This document shows positions 41,478-50,340 of a DNA stretch of 64,000 nucleotides, in pieces. The stretch is from Nocardioides rubriscoriae (GTDB lineage Bacteria; Actinomycetota; Actinomycetes; Propionibacteriales; Nocardioidaceae), in NCBI RefSeq assembly GCF_008087085.1, contig NZ_VIYJ01000001.1:62001-126000 (forward strand). The letters run 5' to 3'. Position numbers and translations under genes: made by a program. Under the pieces are notes generated by a model. That model was not told where the DNA came from, did not search any database, and saw only the letters and a program-made list of their open reading frames with translations. Position 1 is the stretch's first letter. Each line of letters begins with the position of its first letter.

Positions 41478-42770
41478 CTACGTCGCTGCGACCCGCTCCG
41501 GCGCGACGTCCTCGACCCGACCACCCGGCGTACGCGACCCGGCGAGCAGGCGGCGCCAGCCGCCGGTCATCCGGGCGTAGACGCCGACGGCCAGCGCCAC
41601 GCCGAGCAGCGTGAAGAGCCCGCCGGCGACGAGGGTCCAGCGGGCCCCGAAGTGCTCTCCCACGAAGCCGATCACGGGCGAGCCGAGCGGGGTGCCACCC
41701 ATGACGATCGTCATGTAGAGCGCCATCACGCGGCCCCGCAGCTCGGGGGCCGCGCTGAGCTGGATGGTGGCGTTGGCGGAGTTGAGCATCGTGATCGTGC
41801 AGAAGCCGATGACCGGGGCGAACAGCGCGAACGCAGTGAAGGTCGGCAGGGTCGAGGCCACGAGCAGGGCGACCCCGAAGCCGGTCCCGGCCAACAGGAG
41901 CAGCCGCAGGCGGACCTTGACCCGCCGCGCGGCCATCAGCGCGCCGGTGAGGGACCCGACGGCGAGGGCCGACCCGAGCACCCCGAACTCGCCCGCGCCC
42001 TTGCCGAACACCTGGGTGGCCATCAGCGCGGAGGTGATCATGAAGTTCATGCCGAAGGTGCCGGCGAAGAAGACCAGCACCAGGATCATCACCATCCGCG
42101 GCTGGCTGCGGACGTAGCGGACCCCCTCGAGCAGGGCCCCCGGGCGGCGTCCGGTCGGCCGGGACGGGTGGAGCTGGGCGAGGTCCATGCGCTGGAGCTG
42201 GGCGATGATCGCGAGGTAGCTCACGGCGTTGAGGAGGATGACCCAGCCGGTGGCGCGGGTGCCGTCGCCCAGGGCGTGGATCATCAGGCCGGCCAGGGCC
42301 GGGCCGAGGATGCGGGCCAGGTTGAAGCTGGCGGAGTTGAGGCCGACCGCGTTGGTGAGGTCGTCGGGCCCGACCATCTCGGAGACGAACGACTGGCGGG
42401 CGGGGGCGTCGAAGGCCGAGCCGACGCCAAAGACGAACGCGATCACGAAGACCTGCCAGGTCTGGGCGACCCCCGAGACCGCGAGCAGGCCCAGCAGCAG
42501 GCTGGCCACGCCCATCGCGCCCTGGGTGACCTGGAGCAGCCGCCGCTTGGGGAAGCGGTCGGCGATGACGCCGGCGTACGGCGACAGGAGCAGGACCGGC
42601 AGGAACTGCAGACCCGTGGTGATGCCGAGGGCGGTGCCGCCCCCGCCGAGCGTCAGCACCAGCCAGTCCTGCGCGACGCGCTGCATCCACGTGCCGGTGT
42701 TGGAGACCAGGGTGCCGGCGACGTAGAGGCGGTAGTTGTGGTTGCGCAGGGCTCGGAAGGTGGGGCTCAT
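41478..42770 (-). CDS. MFS transporter, EntS/MFS_3-like
   Basis: This 430-residue transporter begins MSPTFRALRNHNYRLYVAGT, the pattern of the enterobactin-exporter-like (MFS_3) branch. Typical segments are NTGTWMQRVAQDWLVL and the D-RFPKRRLL loop between helices 2 and 3. The ATG at 42770 overlaps the MarR stop (ATGA), so it is the regulated target of the adjacent MarR. Efflux of a toxic compound or siderophore is plausible; the substrate is unknown. Confidence 0.88.
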   Translation of the reverse strand: MSPTFRALRNHNYRLYVAGTLVSNTGTWMQRVAQDWLVLTLGGGGTALGITTGLQFLPVLLLSPYAGVIADRFPKRRLLQVTQGAMGVASLLLGLLAVSGVAQTWQVFVIAFVFGVGSAFDAPARQSFVSEMVGPDDLTNAVGLNSASFNLARILGPALAGLMIHALGDGTRATGWVILLNAVSYLAIIAQLQRMDLAQLHPSRPTGRRPGALLEGVRYVRSQPRMVMILVLVFFAGTFGMNFMITSALMATQVFGKGAGEFGVLGSALAVGSLTGALMAARRVKVRLRLLLLAGTGFGVALLVASTLPTFTAFALFAPVIGFCTITMLNSANATIQLSAAPELRGRVMALYMTIVMGGTPLGSPVIGFVGEHFGARWTLVAGGLFTLLGVALAVGVYARMTGGWRRLLAGSRTPGGRVEDVAPERVAAT

Positions 42771-43216
42771 TCGGCGTTGGCCAGTCTCTCCAGGATCGGG
42801 GCCGCCTGTCGCAGGACGGCGCGTTCGTCGGGGGTCAGGTCGCGCAGCCGCCGGGCCAGCCACTCGTCGCGGCGGCGACGGTCGGCGAGCAGCGTCTGGC
42901 GCCCGAGGTCGGTCAGCACGACCACGACCTGGCGGCCGTCGGTCTCGTGGCGTCGTCGCTCGACGTAGCCGTCGGCCTCGAGGCAGGTCACGGTGCGCGT
43001 CATGCTCGGCGGCTGGACGCGCTCACGGGCGGCCAGGTCGCCCACGCTGAGGTCGCCGTGGCGGTAGAGCCCGGCGAGCACGGCCATCGCGTTGAGGCTG
43101 AGCTGGTTGTCGGGGTGACGCTCCCCCGCCAGGCGACGGCGTAGCCGCATCACCGACATCCGCAGCTCGGACGCGAGCCCCGGGTCGGTGCGGGAGGCCT
43201 TCTCGACGGTGGGCAT
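42767..43216 (-). CDS. MarR family transcriptional regulator
   Basis: This 149-residue winged-helix protein has a recognition helix region LSVGDLAARERVQPPSMTRT and the wing DGYVERRRHETDGRQVVVVL, both typical of MarR. It dimerises through the terminal helices. It lies directly upstream of, and overlapping, the MFS gene. TAGGCT ends 6 nt before its ATG, so its mRNA is probably leaderless, and a 9-bp palindrome covers that -10: autorepression is likely (inference). Confidence 0.92.
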   Translation of the reverse strand: MPTVEKASRTDPGLASELRMSVMRLRRRLAGERHPDNQLSLNAMAVLAGLYRHGDLSVGDLAARERVQPPSMTRTVTCLEADGYVERRRHETDGRQVVVVLTDLGRQTLLADRRRRDEWLARRLRDLTPDERAVLRQAAPILERLANAE

Positions 43217-43221
43217 GTCGT

Positions 43222-43247
43222 TAGCCTAACTCATTACCCATGCTAAT
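43222..43247. promoter_or_regulatory. MarR promoter/operator candidate
   Basis: TTAGCCTAA (43222-43230) is a perfect 9-bp palindrome containing the minus-strand -10 TAGGCT (43224-43229); TTAGC recurs inverted as GCTAA at 43243-43247. The AT-rich patch stands out in the GC-rich background. Confidence 0.5.
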
Positions 43248-43296
43248 CATTCCTGGGCTGCAGACCCCGGCTGCTCCCCCGGCGTACGCTGTGGCC

Positions 43297-43593
43297 GTGG
43301 AGCTCCGCGACGACCAACCGATGCAGCACGAGTTCAGGAACAAGACCTATGTGCTGGCCGACGTCGAGCCCCTCGACGTCGACGGCGTGCGCACGGTCGA
43401 GGTCGGCACCGCGATCTTCTTCCTGGCCTTCCTCGGGCTGCTGCCGTTCTACGGCCGGCTGCGCGAGGACGGCCACACCTGGTGGCTGTGGATGTGCCTG
43501 GCCGGCATGGGCCTGGGCCTGTTCGGCCTGGAGTACTGCCGACGCCGCCGCCAGGCCCGCCACGAGCGCGACGCCGACCTCAACCCCGAGTAG
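43297..43593 (+). CDS. DUF2530 small membrane protein
   Basis: This 98-residue protein contains the DUF2530 pattern EPLDVDGVRTVEVGTAIFFL, followed by two membrane helices and the basic CRRRRQARHERD tail. The GTG at 43297 is chosen because TACGCT ends 6 nt before it; an upstream ATG at 43240 would add residues unlike the family and an ATG at 43321 is a second choice. DUF2530 often sits beside a MarR/MFS pair in actinobacteria. The function is unknown. Confidence 0.8.
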   Translation: MELRDDQPMQHEFRNKTYVLADVEPLDVDGVRTVEVGTAIFFLAFLGLLPFYGRLREDGHTWWLWMCLAGMGLGLFGLEYCRRRRQARHERDADLNPE

Positions 43594-43652
43594 GCCGACC
43601 GCACCGTGTCCGACTCGATCGTGGGCCGACCACAGCACCGATCCGGTCACTG

Positions 43653-44258
43653 GGCGCCCGGGCCACCGACCAACACGACCACACGGCGCACGTCGCGGTC
43701 GACCGTCCGCCGTGCCGGTCAGGCCCGCCAGGCCAGGTCGGCGGCAGCGCTACCAGGCGGCGCGGGACTGCGGCACGAGCCGGCCGAGCCGCCGGACGGA
43801 TCACCAGGCGCCCGGGCCACCGACCAACGCCACCACACGGCGCACGTCGCGGTCGACCGTCCGCCGTGCCGGTCAGGCCCGCCAGGCCAGGTCGGCGGCA
43901 GCGCTACCAGGCGGCGCGGGACTGCGGCACGAGCCGGTCGAGCCGCCGGACGGATCACCAGGCGCCCGGGCCACCGACCAACGCCACCACACGGCGCACG
44001 TCGCGGTCGACCGGCCGCCGTGCCGGTCAGGCCCGCCAGGCCAGGTCGGCGGCAGCGCTACCAGGCGGCGCGGGCCTGCGGCACGAGCCGGTCGAGCCGC
44101 CGGACGCATCACCAGGCGCCCGGGCCACCGACCAACGCCACCACACGGCGCACGTCGCGGTCGACCGGCCGCCGTGCCGGTCAGGCCCGCCAGGCCAGGT
44201 CGGCGGCAGCGCTACCAGGCGGCGCGGGCCTGCGGCACGAGCCGGTCGAGCCGCGACC
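43653..44258. repeat. Four tandem copies of a 154-bp extragenic repeat
   Basis: Copies begin at 43653, 43807, 43961 and 44115, each starting ggcgcccgggccaccgacc; the last ends early at the DUF3027 stop. 154 is not a multiple of 3, so successive copies change frame and the long open frames across them are not genes. In each copy GTGCCG...CGGCAC and an inner 7-bp pair can form a stem (e.g. 44020-44036 with 44070-44084). The repeats fill the 672 bp between convergent DUF2530 and DUF3027. Confidence 0.95.
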
Positions 44259-44265
44259 AGACAAG

Positions 44266-45063
44266 TCAGAACGACTCGTAGTCGTCGGCTCCCAGGGTCG
44301 TGTCGAGCGCGTGCTCGGGCAGCGGCTGCGGCTCGTGCTTCTTGGCCAGGCGCACCTCGGAGTGGGCACCGCAGCCGTGCTGGAACGCCACGACGCGTCC
44401 GTCGTCGTTGGCGTCGCCGTTGGCGCAGACCCCGAAGGTCTCCGACAGCGGGCCGGCCAGGCGCATCAGGAAGCCGCAGGTCGAGCAGGGCTGGGGGGCG
44501 GCCTGGGCCAGCGGCGAGTCGGGGCCGCCGTCGCCGTCGTACCAGCGCTGGGCGGCCAGGTCGCGGCCCTCGCGCGAGAGGGTGCGCACGCGGCCGGCGT
44601 AGAGCTCCTTGGCGACGTCGCGGACCTGGGCCTTGTCGTCGGCGTCGAGCGGGTCGTCGCCGAAGGTGTAGACCGGGACCAGGCGCGGGTCGTCGTCGGC
44701 GACGGGCAACAGGTCGCCCGGTGACATGTCGCCGGGCTGCAGGCGCTCGCGGTAGGGGACCCACGGCGGCGCGATGATCGCGTCGGCACCGGGCAGGAGC
44801 ACGACCTCGGCGACGGTGATGGTCTTCTGGCGGTAGGCGCGGACCACGGTGACGGCCCAGCGCCAGCCGACGTAGCCGGGGCGGCTGCAGGCGAAGAAGT
44901 GGGTGACGGTGCGCTCGGCCTCGGTCTCGGCCTCGACCCCGAGGTGGTCGCCGACCTCGCTGGGTGGGACCTCCTGGAGCAGGGCGGACCGGGCGACGTC
45001 GACCGCGCGGGCGGCCACGGTGTCGGGCTGGGTGCGCACCAGGGTGGTGAGGGACGTCGTCAC
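44266..45063 (-). CDS. DUF3027 domain protein
   Basis: This 265-residue protein has the DUF3027 core: FACSRPGYVGWRWAVTVVRA, then IIAPPWVPYRERLQPGDMSP. A CSTCGFLM ... CANG set and FQHGCGAHSEVRL near the C-terminus could bind zinc. It is usual in actinobacteria next to a cold-shock gene and an MFS gene, as here. The GTG at 45063 follows CACACT by 7 nt. The function is unknown. Confidence 0.87.
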   Translation of the reverse strand: MTTSLTTLVRTQPDTVAARAVDVARSALLQEVPPSEVGDHLGVEAETEAERTVTHFFACSRPGYVGWRWAVTVVRAYRQKTITVAEVVLLPGADAIIAPPWVPYRERLQPGDMSPGDLLPVADDDPRLVPVYTFGDDPLDADDKAQVRDVAKELYAGRVRTLSREGRDLAAQRWYDGDGGPDSPLAQAAPQPCSTCGFLMRLAGPLSETFGVCANGDANDDGRVVAFQHGCGAHSEVRLAKKHEPQPLPEHALDTTLGADDYESF

Positions 45064-45164
45064 GGGCGTCAGTGTGACCGATCGCGCGCGGCGCTGTCAG
45101 GTCGGGTCGGGCTGGTGGGCAGGTCGCGCGTGTCGGGCTCGGTCGCGGAGGGCAGGATGGGCAC

Positions 45165-46658
45165 ATGACCCTCAGTCCCGGCGACGCCCCGCTCCACGGT
45201 GGCCGCGACACCCGGTCGCTGGGTGACGAGGTCGAGGCGCTCGAGGCCCGCTCCGAGCCCGGGCCGTCGGGCACCGACCGGGCGCGCACGGTGGGCCAGG
45301 GCCTCGGCACCGGGGCCAAGGCGACGGCCCGCGGGGTGCGGGCGACAGCACGGGTGACCGGGCGCGCCGGACGCTTCGCGGTGTCGCAGGCCAAGCGCGC
45401 GGCCAACGCCGAGGGCGCCGAGCAGTCGGGCCTCAACCGCCTGATCTACCTGCACGCCGCCAACGCCGCCGGCGACGCCGCGGTCACGATCTCGCTCGCC
45501 ACGACGGTGTTCTTCGCCGGTGCGACGAGCGAGGCCCGGGGCCAGGTGGCCCTCTTCCTGGCGCTGACGATGGTGCCGTTCGCGATCGTGGCCCCGCTGA
45601 TCGGACCGTTCCTCGACCGGTTCAGCCACGGTCGCCGCTGGGCGATCGGCGCGACGTTCGCCATGCGCGCGTTCCTGTGCTGGGTGCTCGCCTCCGCGGT
45701 GGCCGACGAGTCGGCGCTGCTGTATCCCGCCGCGCTCGGCGTGCTGGTCTCGTCGAAGGCCTACGGCGTGACCCGGGCGGCCGCCGTCCCCCGGTTGTTG
45801 CCGAGCGACTCGACCCTGGTCAAGGCCAACGGCCGGGTCTCGCTGGCCGGCCTGGTGGGGGCCGGTATCTCCGCGCCGCTGGCCGGGGGCGCCGCCTACT
45901 TCGGGGCCGAGTGGTCGCTGCGCTACGCCTTCGTCGTCTTCGTCGCCGGCACCATCGCCGCGATCCTGCTGCCGGCCGAGGTCGACTCGACCGAGGGCGA
46001 GCAGCAGGTCTCGTTGCGCAGCGGCCCCGACGGGCAGCGGCGCGGCACCCACATCCCGGCCCAGGTGGCCTACGCCCTGCGGGCCAACTGCGGTCCGCGC
46101 TGGCTGTCGGGCTTCTTGACGATGTACATGGCGTTCCTGCTGCGCGACAAGCCGCTGGACGGGTGGGAGGACCGGCAGACGGTCCTGCTCGGCATCGTCA
46201 TCGGTGGCGCCGCGGTCGGCAACGCGGTCGGGATCTTCCTGGCGTCGGTGCTCAAGCGGATCAACCCGGCCGTGACGGTGACCTTCGCGCTGCTGGCCGA
46301 CATCGTGATCGTGCTCGTCGGCACCCTCTTCTACGGCGTCCTGGCCCTGGCCGGGCTCGGCCTGGTCGCCGGCCTGGCCCAGGCCCTGGCCAAGGTGTCG
46401 CTCGACTCGACGATCCAGAGCGGCGTACCGGCCCACGTGCAGGCCAGCGCCTTCGCCCGCAGCGACACGACCCTGCAGCTGGCCTGGGTCATCGGCGGCT
46501 TCATCGGCATCGCCCTGCCGCAGGTCCCCCGCCTCGGCCTCGGCGTCGCCCTGGCGGTCCTGGTGCTGTGGACCCTCTTCGTCCTCTCCCACCGCCCCCG
46601 CAGGCCGAGCCGGGCAGCACCCGCCGCACCCGAACGCCCGCACCTCACCAAGGACTGA
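45165..46658 (+). CDS. MFS transporter with long N-terminal extension
   Basis: This 497-residue protein has ~90 residues of Ala/Arg/Gly-rich, probably cytoplasmic sequence before the first helix (NRLIYLHAANAAGDAAVTIS). Then come about ten to twelve helices, and a Pro/Arg-rich tail. ATG at 45165 follows CAGGAT by 6 nt. It diverges from DUF3027 with 101 bp between them. The substrate is unknown; the extension might hold regulatory contacts. Confidence 0.85.
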   Translation: MTLSPGDAPLHGGRDTRSLGDEVEALEARSEPGPSGTDRARTVGQGLGTGAKATARGVRATARVTGRAGRFAVSQAKRAANAEGAEQSGLNRLIYLHAANAAGDAAVTISLATTVFFAGATSEARGQVALFLALTMVPFAIVAPLIGPFLDRFSHGRRWAIGATFAMRAFLCWVLASAVADESALLYPAALGVLVSSKAYGVTRAAAVPRLLPSDSTLVKANGRVSLAGLVGAGISAPLAGGAAYFGAEWSLRYAFVVFVAGTIAAILLPAEVDSTEGEQQVSLRSGPDGQRRGTHIPAQVAYALRANCGPRWLSGFLTMYMAFLLRDKPLDGWEDRQTVLLGIVIGGAAVGNAVGIFLASVLKRINPAVTVTFALLADIVIVLVGTLFYGVLALAGLGLVAGLAQALAKVSLDSTIQSGVPAHVQASAFARSDTTLQLAWVIGGFIGIALPQVPRLGLGVALAVLVLWTLFVLSHRPRRPSRAAPAAPERPHLTKD

Positions 46659-46704
46659 GCAGAGGCGGATCGGCCAAGCCGATCCACGCCAGGTCCCACA
46701 CGTG

Positions 46705-46962
46705 GGCGCCCGGGCCACAGACCGGGACGACCACACGGCGCACGGAGCGGTCGGGCGGCCGCCGTGCCGGTCAGCCCCGCACGGCCAGACCGGCGGCAGC
46801 GCTACCAGGCGACGCGGGGCTGCGGCACGAGCCGCTCGACAAGCGACCAATGAACGGAGCGTTCGGGCGGCCGCCGTGCCGGTCAGCCCCGCACGGCCAG
46901 ACCGGCGGCAGCGCTACCAGGCGACGCGGGCCGGCGGCACGAGCCAACCCGAGCCGCGACCA
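46705..46962. repeat. Two diverged copies of the 154-bp repeat family
   Basis: A full copy (46705-~46852) and a partial one (~46857-46962) share the GTGCCG...CGGCAC stem and the invariant ggcggcagcgctaccaggcg core with the 43.65-kb array. They fill the 307-bp gap between the convergent MFS and cold-shock genes. Confidence 0.9.
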
Positions 46963-46965
46963 AGG

Positions 46966-47361
46966 TCAGAGCGCCAGCTCGTCGGCGAGGGCGTGGAGCA
47001 GCTTGGCGACGGGCTGGGCCGCCTTGGGGTCGGGGTGCCGTCCGTGCCGGTAGGCCTCGCCGATGCCGTCGAGCACCCGGATCAGGTCCTCCACGATGGG
47101 GGCCATCTCGTCGGGGCGCTTGCGCTTGGCCTGGGACTGGTTGCGGCTGACGGAGGCCGGGGCGTCGAGGACGTTGACCTGGAGGGCCTGGTCGCCCTTG
47201 CGGCCCTGGGCGATCCCGAACTCGACCCGGGTGCCGGGCTTGAGGGCGGTGGTGCCGGCCGGCAGCGCGTCGGCGTGCACGTAGACGTCGGGCCCGTCGT
47301 CCTGGGACAAGAACCCGAAGCCCTTGTCGACGTCGAACCACTTCACCTTGCCGTTGGGCAC
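46966..47361 (-). CDS. Cold-shock domain protein with C-terminal extension
   Basis: This 131-residue protein has a cold-shock domain in its first ~67 residues (GKVKWFDVDKGFGFLSQDDG with RNP1 KGFGFL, then DVYVHADAL as RNP2-like). It binds single-stranded nucleic acid. A further ~65 residues (EMAPIVEDLIRVLDGIGEAY...) form helices not present in CspA. GTG at 47361 has GGAGGGG 9 nt upstream; a GTG six codons earlier would overlap that site. Confidence 0.92.
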   Translation of the reverse strand: MPNGKVKWFDVDKGFGFLSQDDGPDVYVHADALPAGTTALKPGTRVEFGIAQGRKGDQALQVNVLDAPASVSRNQSQAKRKRPDEMAPIVEDLIRVLDGIGEAYRHGRHPDPKAAQPVAKLLHALADELAL

Positions 47362-47430
47362 TGTGCTCGTCCCCTCCACCTGTGACTGCCACCCCGTGAG
47401 TGCCCGGCCGTGCGGCGGGCGACGGTCACC

Positions 47431-48042
47431 TTATGCCACGTGGGCGTCGAGCCACGACGGGAAATCGTCGAGGCTGTCGAGGATGACGTGGGTGCCCGCG
47501 TCGAGCAGCTCGTCGCGGCTGCAGCCGCCGGTGAGGACCGAGACGCTGAGGACGCCGGCGGCCAGGGCCCCCTCGACGTCGTGGACGTGGTCGCCGACGT
47601 AGATCGACGCCCCTTCGCGGCGCAGGACGTCGGCCTTGCCGACGCCCCAGACCCAGCCCTCGAGCCCGTCGACCTCGAGGCCGAGGTGGTCGAGGTGGAG
47701 GCGGGCGTTGGGGGCGTACTTGCCGGTGACCACGAGCACCCGTCCCCGGTGGCGGCGTACGGCGGCCACCGCGGCGGCCGCGCCGGGCAGCAGCGGCACC
47801 GACGCGACGGCGTGCTCGGGGTAGAGCGCACGGAAGCGGTCGCCGGCCGCGGGGATGTCGGCGGCGGGCAGGTGGGGGGCGAGCATCAGGTCGAGCGGCG
47901 GCCCGAGCGCGGTGGTCATCTCCTGGATCGGGAAGTCGACCCCGAGCTCGTCGCCCAGGACCCGCAGCACCGCGGCGAACCCGGGCACGGTGTCGATCAG
48001 GGTCATGTCGAGGTCGAAGCCAACGACCAGGGGGGAGGGCAC
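47431..48042 (-). CDS. HAD family hydrolase (phosphoglycolate-phosphatase-like)
   Basis: This 203-residue enzyme has motif I FDLDMTLIDT (Asp nucleophile near residue 10), motif II VVTGK, a Lys in GVGKADVL and motif IV GDHVHDVEGA. Residues 18-85 form a small helical cap (C1), like phosphoglycolate phosphatase. GTG at 48042 follows TAGGGT by 6 nt (leaderless). The substrate is not determined. Confidence 0.9.
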   Translation of the reverse strand: MPSPLVVGFDLDMTLIDTVPGFAAVLRVLGDELGVDFPIQEMTTALGPPLDLMLAPHLPAADIPAAGDRFRALYPEHAVASVPLLPGAAAAVAAVRRHRGRVLVVTGKYAPNARLHLDHLGLEVDGLEGWVWGVGKADVLRREGASIYVGDHVHDVEGALAAGVLSVSVLTGGCSRDELLDAGTHVILDSLDDFPSWLDAHVA

Positions 48043-48146
48043 GCGGCAACCCTAGGTCGCAGGCGTCTTCACCCCAACGCATGCGACGGATGTGACGCGT
48101 GCGCCACAATGGTCGGCTCGGAGCCATCAGGGGCGGTGAACACACG

Positions 48147-50321
48147 GTGACCGGACGACCAGGACGACCAGGACGACCACGGGGGCGGCGCCCCGCGCTC
48201 GCGGCTGCGCTGGCGGCCGTGACGGTCCTGGCGGTGGGCGCGACGCTCGTACCGGCCCCCAGCCCCGCCGCCAGCCCGGTCGCCCGCGTCGACACGTCCT
48301 CGACGAGCGCGGGCGACGACGCGCTCTACCTGGTCACCCTGCGCGGCCCGGGCACCTCGACGACGTCGGGAGGGCTGGTGCGGACCCTCGCCGCGACGGC
48401 GCTGCTGCGCGAGCAGGACGCCGTGCTCGACGCCGTCGGCGCCCCGGCACCGGTCTACCGCTGGACCACCGCGCTCAACGGCTTCGCCGTGCGGCTCGAC
48501 GCCGGGCAGGCCGCCGTCATGGCGTCCTCGGCGCGGGTGCTCACCGTCGAGCGCGACTCGGTCCGCCCGCTCGCCGGCGCCGATGCGGCCCGCCCGGCCG
48601 CCGCGGTCGACCGCCCGGTCGCGGCCCCCCGCCACGGCGGGGCCGGGACCGTGATCGGCGTCGTCGACACCGGGCTGGCTCCCGACAGTCCCGTCTTCGC
48701 CCTGCGCACGACGCTCGCGGCCCCCTCGTCGTTCGCAGGGACCTGCGAGACCGCGGTCGACTGGGACGCCGCCGAGTGCGCCGGCAAGGTCGTCTCGGCG
48801 CGGTCCTACGTCGCGGGCTTCGGCGTCGACGCCCTGCGCGCGGCCACGACGGTGTCCCCCCGCGACCTCGACGGTCACGGCACGCGGACGGCGTCGCTGG
48901 CCGCCGGCAACGCCGACGTGCCCGTGGTCGTCGACGGGGAGCAGCTCGGCTCCTTCGGCGGACAGGCCCCCGACGCCCGCCTCGCTGTCTACAAGGCCTG
49001 CTGGAGCGCCCCCGACCCCGCCGACGACGGCTGCTCGGCCGCCGACCTGGTCAGCGCCGTCGACGACGCCACCCGCGACGGCGTCGACGTCCTGACCCTC
49101 GCGGTCGGTGGCCCCAGCAGCTTCGACACCCTCGAGCGTGCCCTGCTCGGCGCCACCGAGGGAGGCGTGCTCGTGGTCGCAGCGGCCGGCAACCGCGGCC
49201 CCGGGTCCCTGGCCCATCCCTCGCCGTGGGTGACGACCGTGGGCGGCACCGCTGGCGACGTACGCCGCGGGCAGCTGCTGCTCCCCGACGGCGAGACCGT
49301 CGTCGGCGCGATGCTGTCGCGCCGGACGGTGGGGCCGGCGCGGGTGGTGCTCGCCGAGGAGGCCGCGGCCGACGACTCGTCGGTCGGCGACGCCCGGGTG
49401 TGCGTGCCCGGCAGCCTCGACGCTGCTCGCGTCGCCGGCGCCGTCGTGGTCTGCGACCGCGGCCGGGTGGGCCGGGTCGACAAGTCGCGGGCCGTGGCCC
49501 TGGCCGACGGCACCGCGATGGTCCTGGTCAACCGCGGCCCGGGCTCGATCGACGCCGACCTGCACAGCGTCCCGACGCTCCACCTCGCCGCCGGTCCCGG
49601 CCGTGAGCTGCGCCGGCGGCTGGCCGCCGACCCGACGCTGCGCGTGCGGATGCGTCCGCTCGGCGCGACCGACCGGCTCCCCCGCGTCGCCGGCTTCTCC
49701 GGCTCGGGCGGGTCGCGCACCGGCACCGTCAAGCCCGACGTGCTCGCCCCCGCCTCCAGCATCCTGGCCGCCGTGCCCGGCACCGCGGGCCGGTGGGAGG
49801 TCGCCAGCGGCACCTCGGCCGCGACCGCCTACACCGCCGGCGTCGCCGCGCGCCTGCTCGGTGGAGGGCTGCGGCCCGCCGAGGTCCGTTCGGCCCTGGT
49901 GACGACCGCACGTCCGGTGCGCGGCGGCGTGGTGCGCAGCGGCGCCGGTCTGCTGCGAGCGCGCGAGGCCCGACGTCCGGGCCTGGCCCTGCTCGTCGGA
50001 CCAGGCGCCTACCGGGCGTGGCTCGACGGCGGCAGCCCCCACCTCAACACCCCGTCGATCCTGATGACCGGTCGCGAGGTCGTGGCCCGGCGCCGCCTCA
50101 CCAACGTCAGCGGCCGCCGGCTCTACTTCTCCTCCTCCGCCCTGGGTTTCCGCCGCGACGTGGTGGTGACGCCCGCCGCCGTACGGCTCGGGCGCGGCGA
50201 GAGCGTCACCTTCCGGGTCCGGGTCTCGCCCTCGGGCGCCGACCGGCTCGACGACGGCTACGTCGTGTGGCGCGGCGCCACCGGCACCGTCACCCGGATC
50301 CCGGTGGTCCTCACCCGCTGA
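48147..50321 (+). CDS. Secreted subtilisin-like (S8) protease with PA insert
   Basis: This protein has 724 residues. An Arg-rich start (GRPGRPGRPRGRRP, from tandem 9-bp repeats) and a hydrophobic stretch ending PAPSPAAS form a signal peptide. A propeptide (~45-140) precedes the catalytic domain: Asp in GVVDTGLAP, His in DGHGTRTAS (HGTH changed to HGTR), Asn in AAAGNRGPG and Ser in GTSAATAYTAG (GTSMA changed to GTSAA). A PA-like insert (VCVPGSLDAARVAGAVVVCD) and a C-terminal Fn3-like domain give the plant-cucumisin layout. GTG at 48147 is preceded by AGGGGCGG; CACAAT at 48105-48110 is a -10 candidate. Confidence 0.9.
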   Translation: MTGRPGRPGRPRGRRPALAAALAAVTVLAVGATLVPAPSPAASPVARVDTSSTSAGDDALYLVTLRGPGTSTTSGGLVRTLAATALLREQDAVLDAVGAPAPVYRWTTALNGFAVRLDAGQAAVMASSARVLTVERDSVRPLAGADAARPAAAVDRPVAAPRHGGAGTVIGVVDTGLAPDSPVFALRTTLAAPSSFAGTCETAVDWDAAECAGKVVSARSYVAGFGVDALRAATTVSPRDLDGHGTRTASLAAGNADVPVVVDGEQLGSFGGQAPDARLAVYKACWSAPDPADDGCSAADLVSAVDDATRDGVDVLTLAVGGPSSFDTLERALLGATEGGVLVVAAAGNRGPGSLAHPSPWVTTVGGTAGDVRRGQLLLPDGETVVGAMLSRRTVGPARVVLAEEAAADDSSVGDARVCVPGSLDAARVAGAVVVCDRGRVGRVDKSRAVALADGTAMVLVNRGPGSIDADLHSVPTLHLAAGPGRELRRRLAADPTLRVRMRPLGATDRLPRVAGFSGSGGSRTGTVKPDVLAPASSILAAVPGTAGRWEVASGTSAATAYTAGVAARLLGGGLRPAEVRSALVTTARPVRGGVVRSGAGLLRAREARRPGLALLVGPGAYRAWLDGGSPHLNTPSILMTGREVVARRRLTNVSGRRLYFSSSALGFRRDVVVTPAAVRLGRGESVTFRVRVSPSGADRLDDGYVVWRGATGTVTRIPVVLTR

Positions 50322-50340
50322 GCCGGGTGATGATGCCCGC

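Noticed and set aside
43653..44258. CRISPR array
   Set aside because: The units are 154 bp with no unique spacers and no cas genes nearby.
43482..44777. 431- and 372-codon open frames through the 154-bp repeats
   Set aside because: The unit is not a multiple of 3, so each copy is read in a different frame; the open frames reflect GC content.
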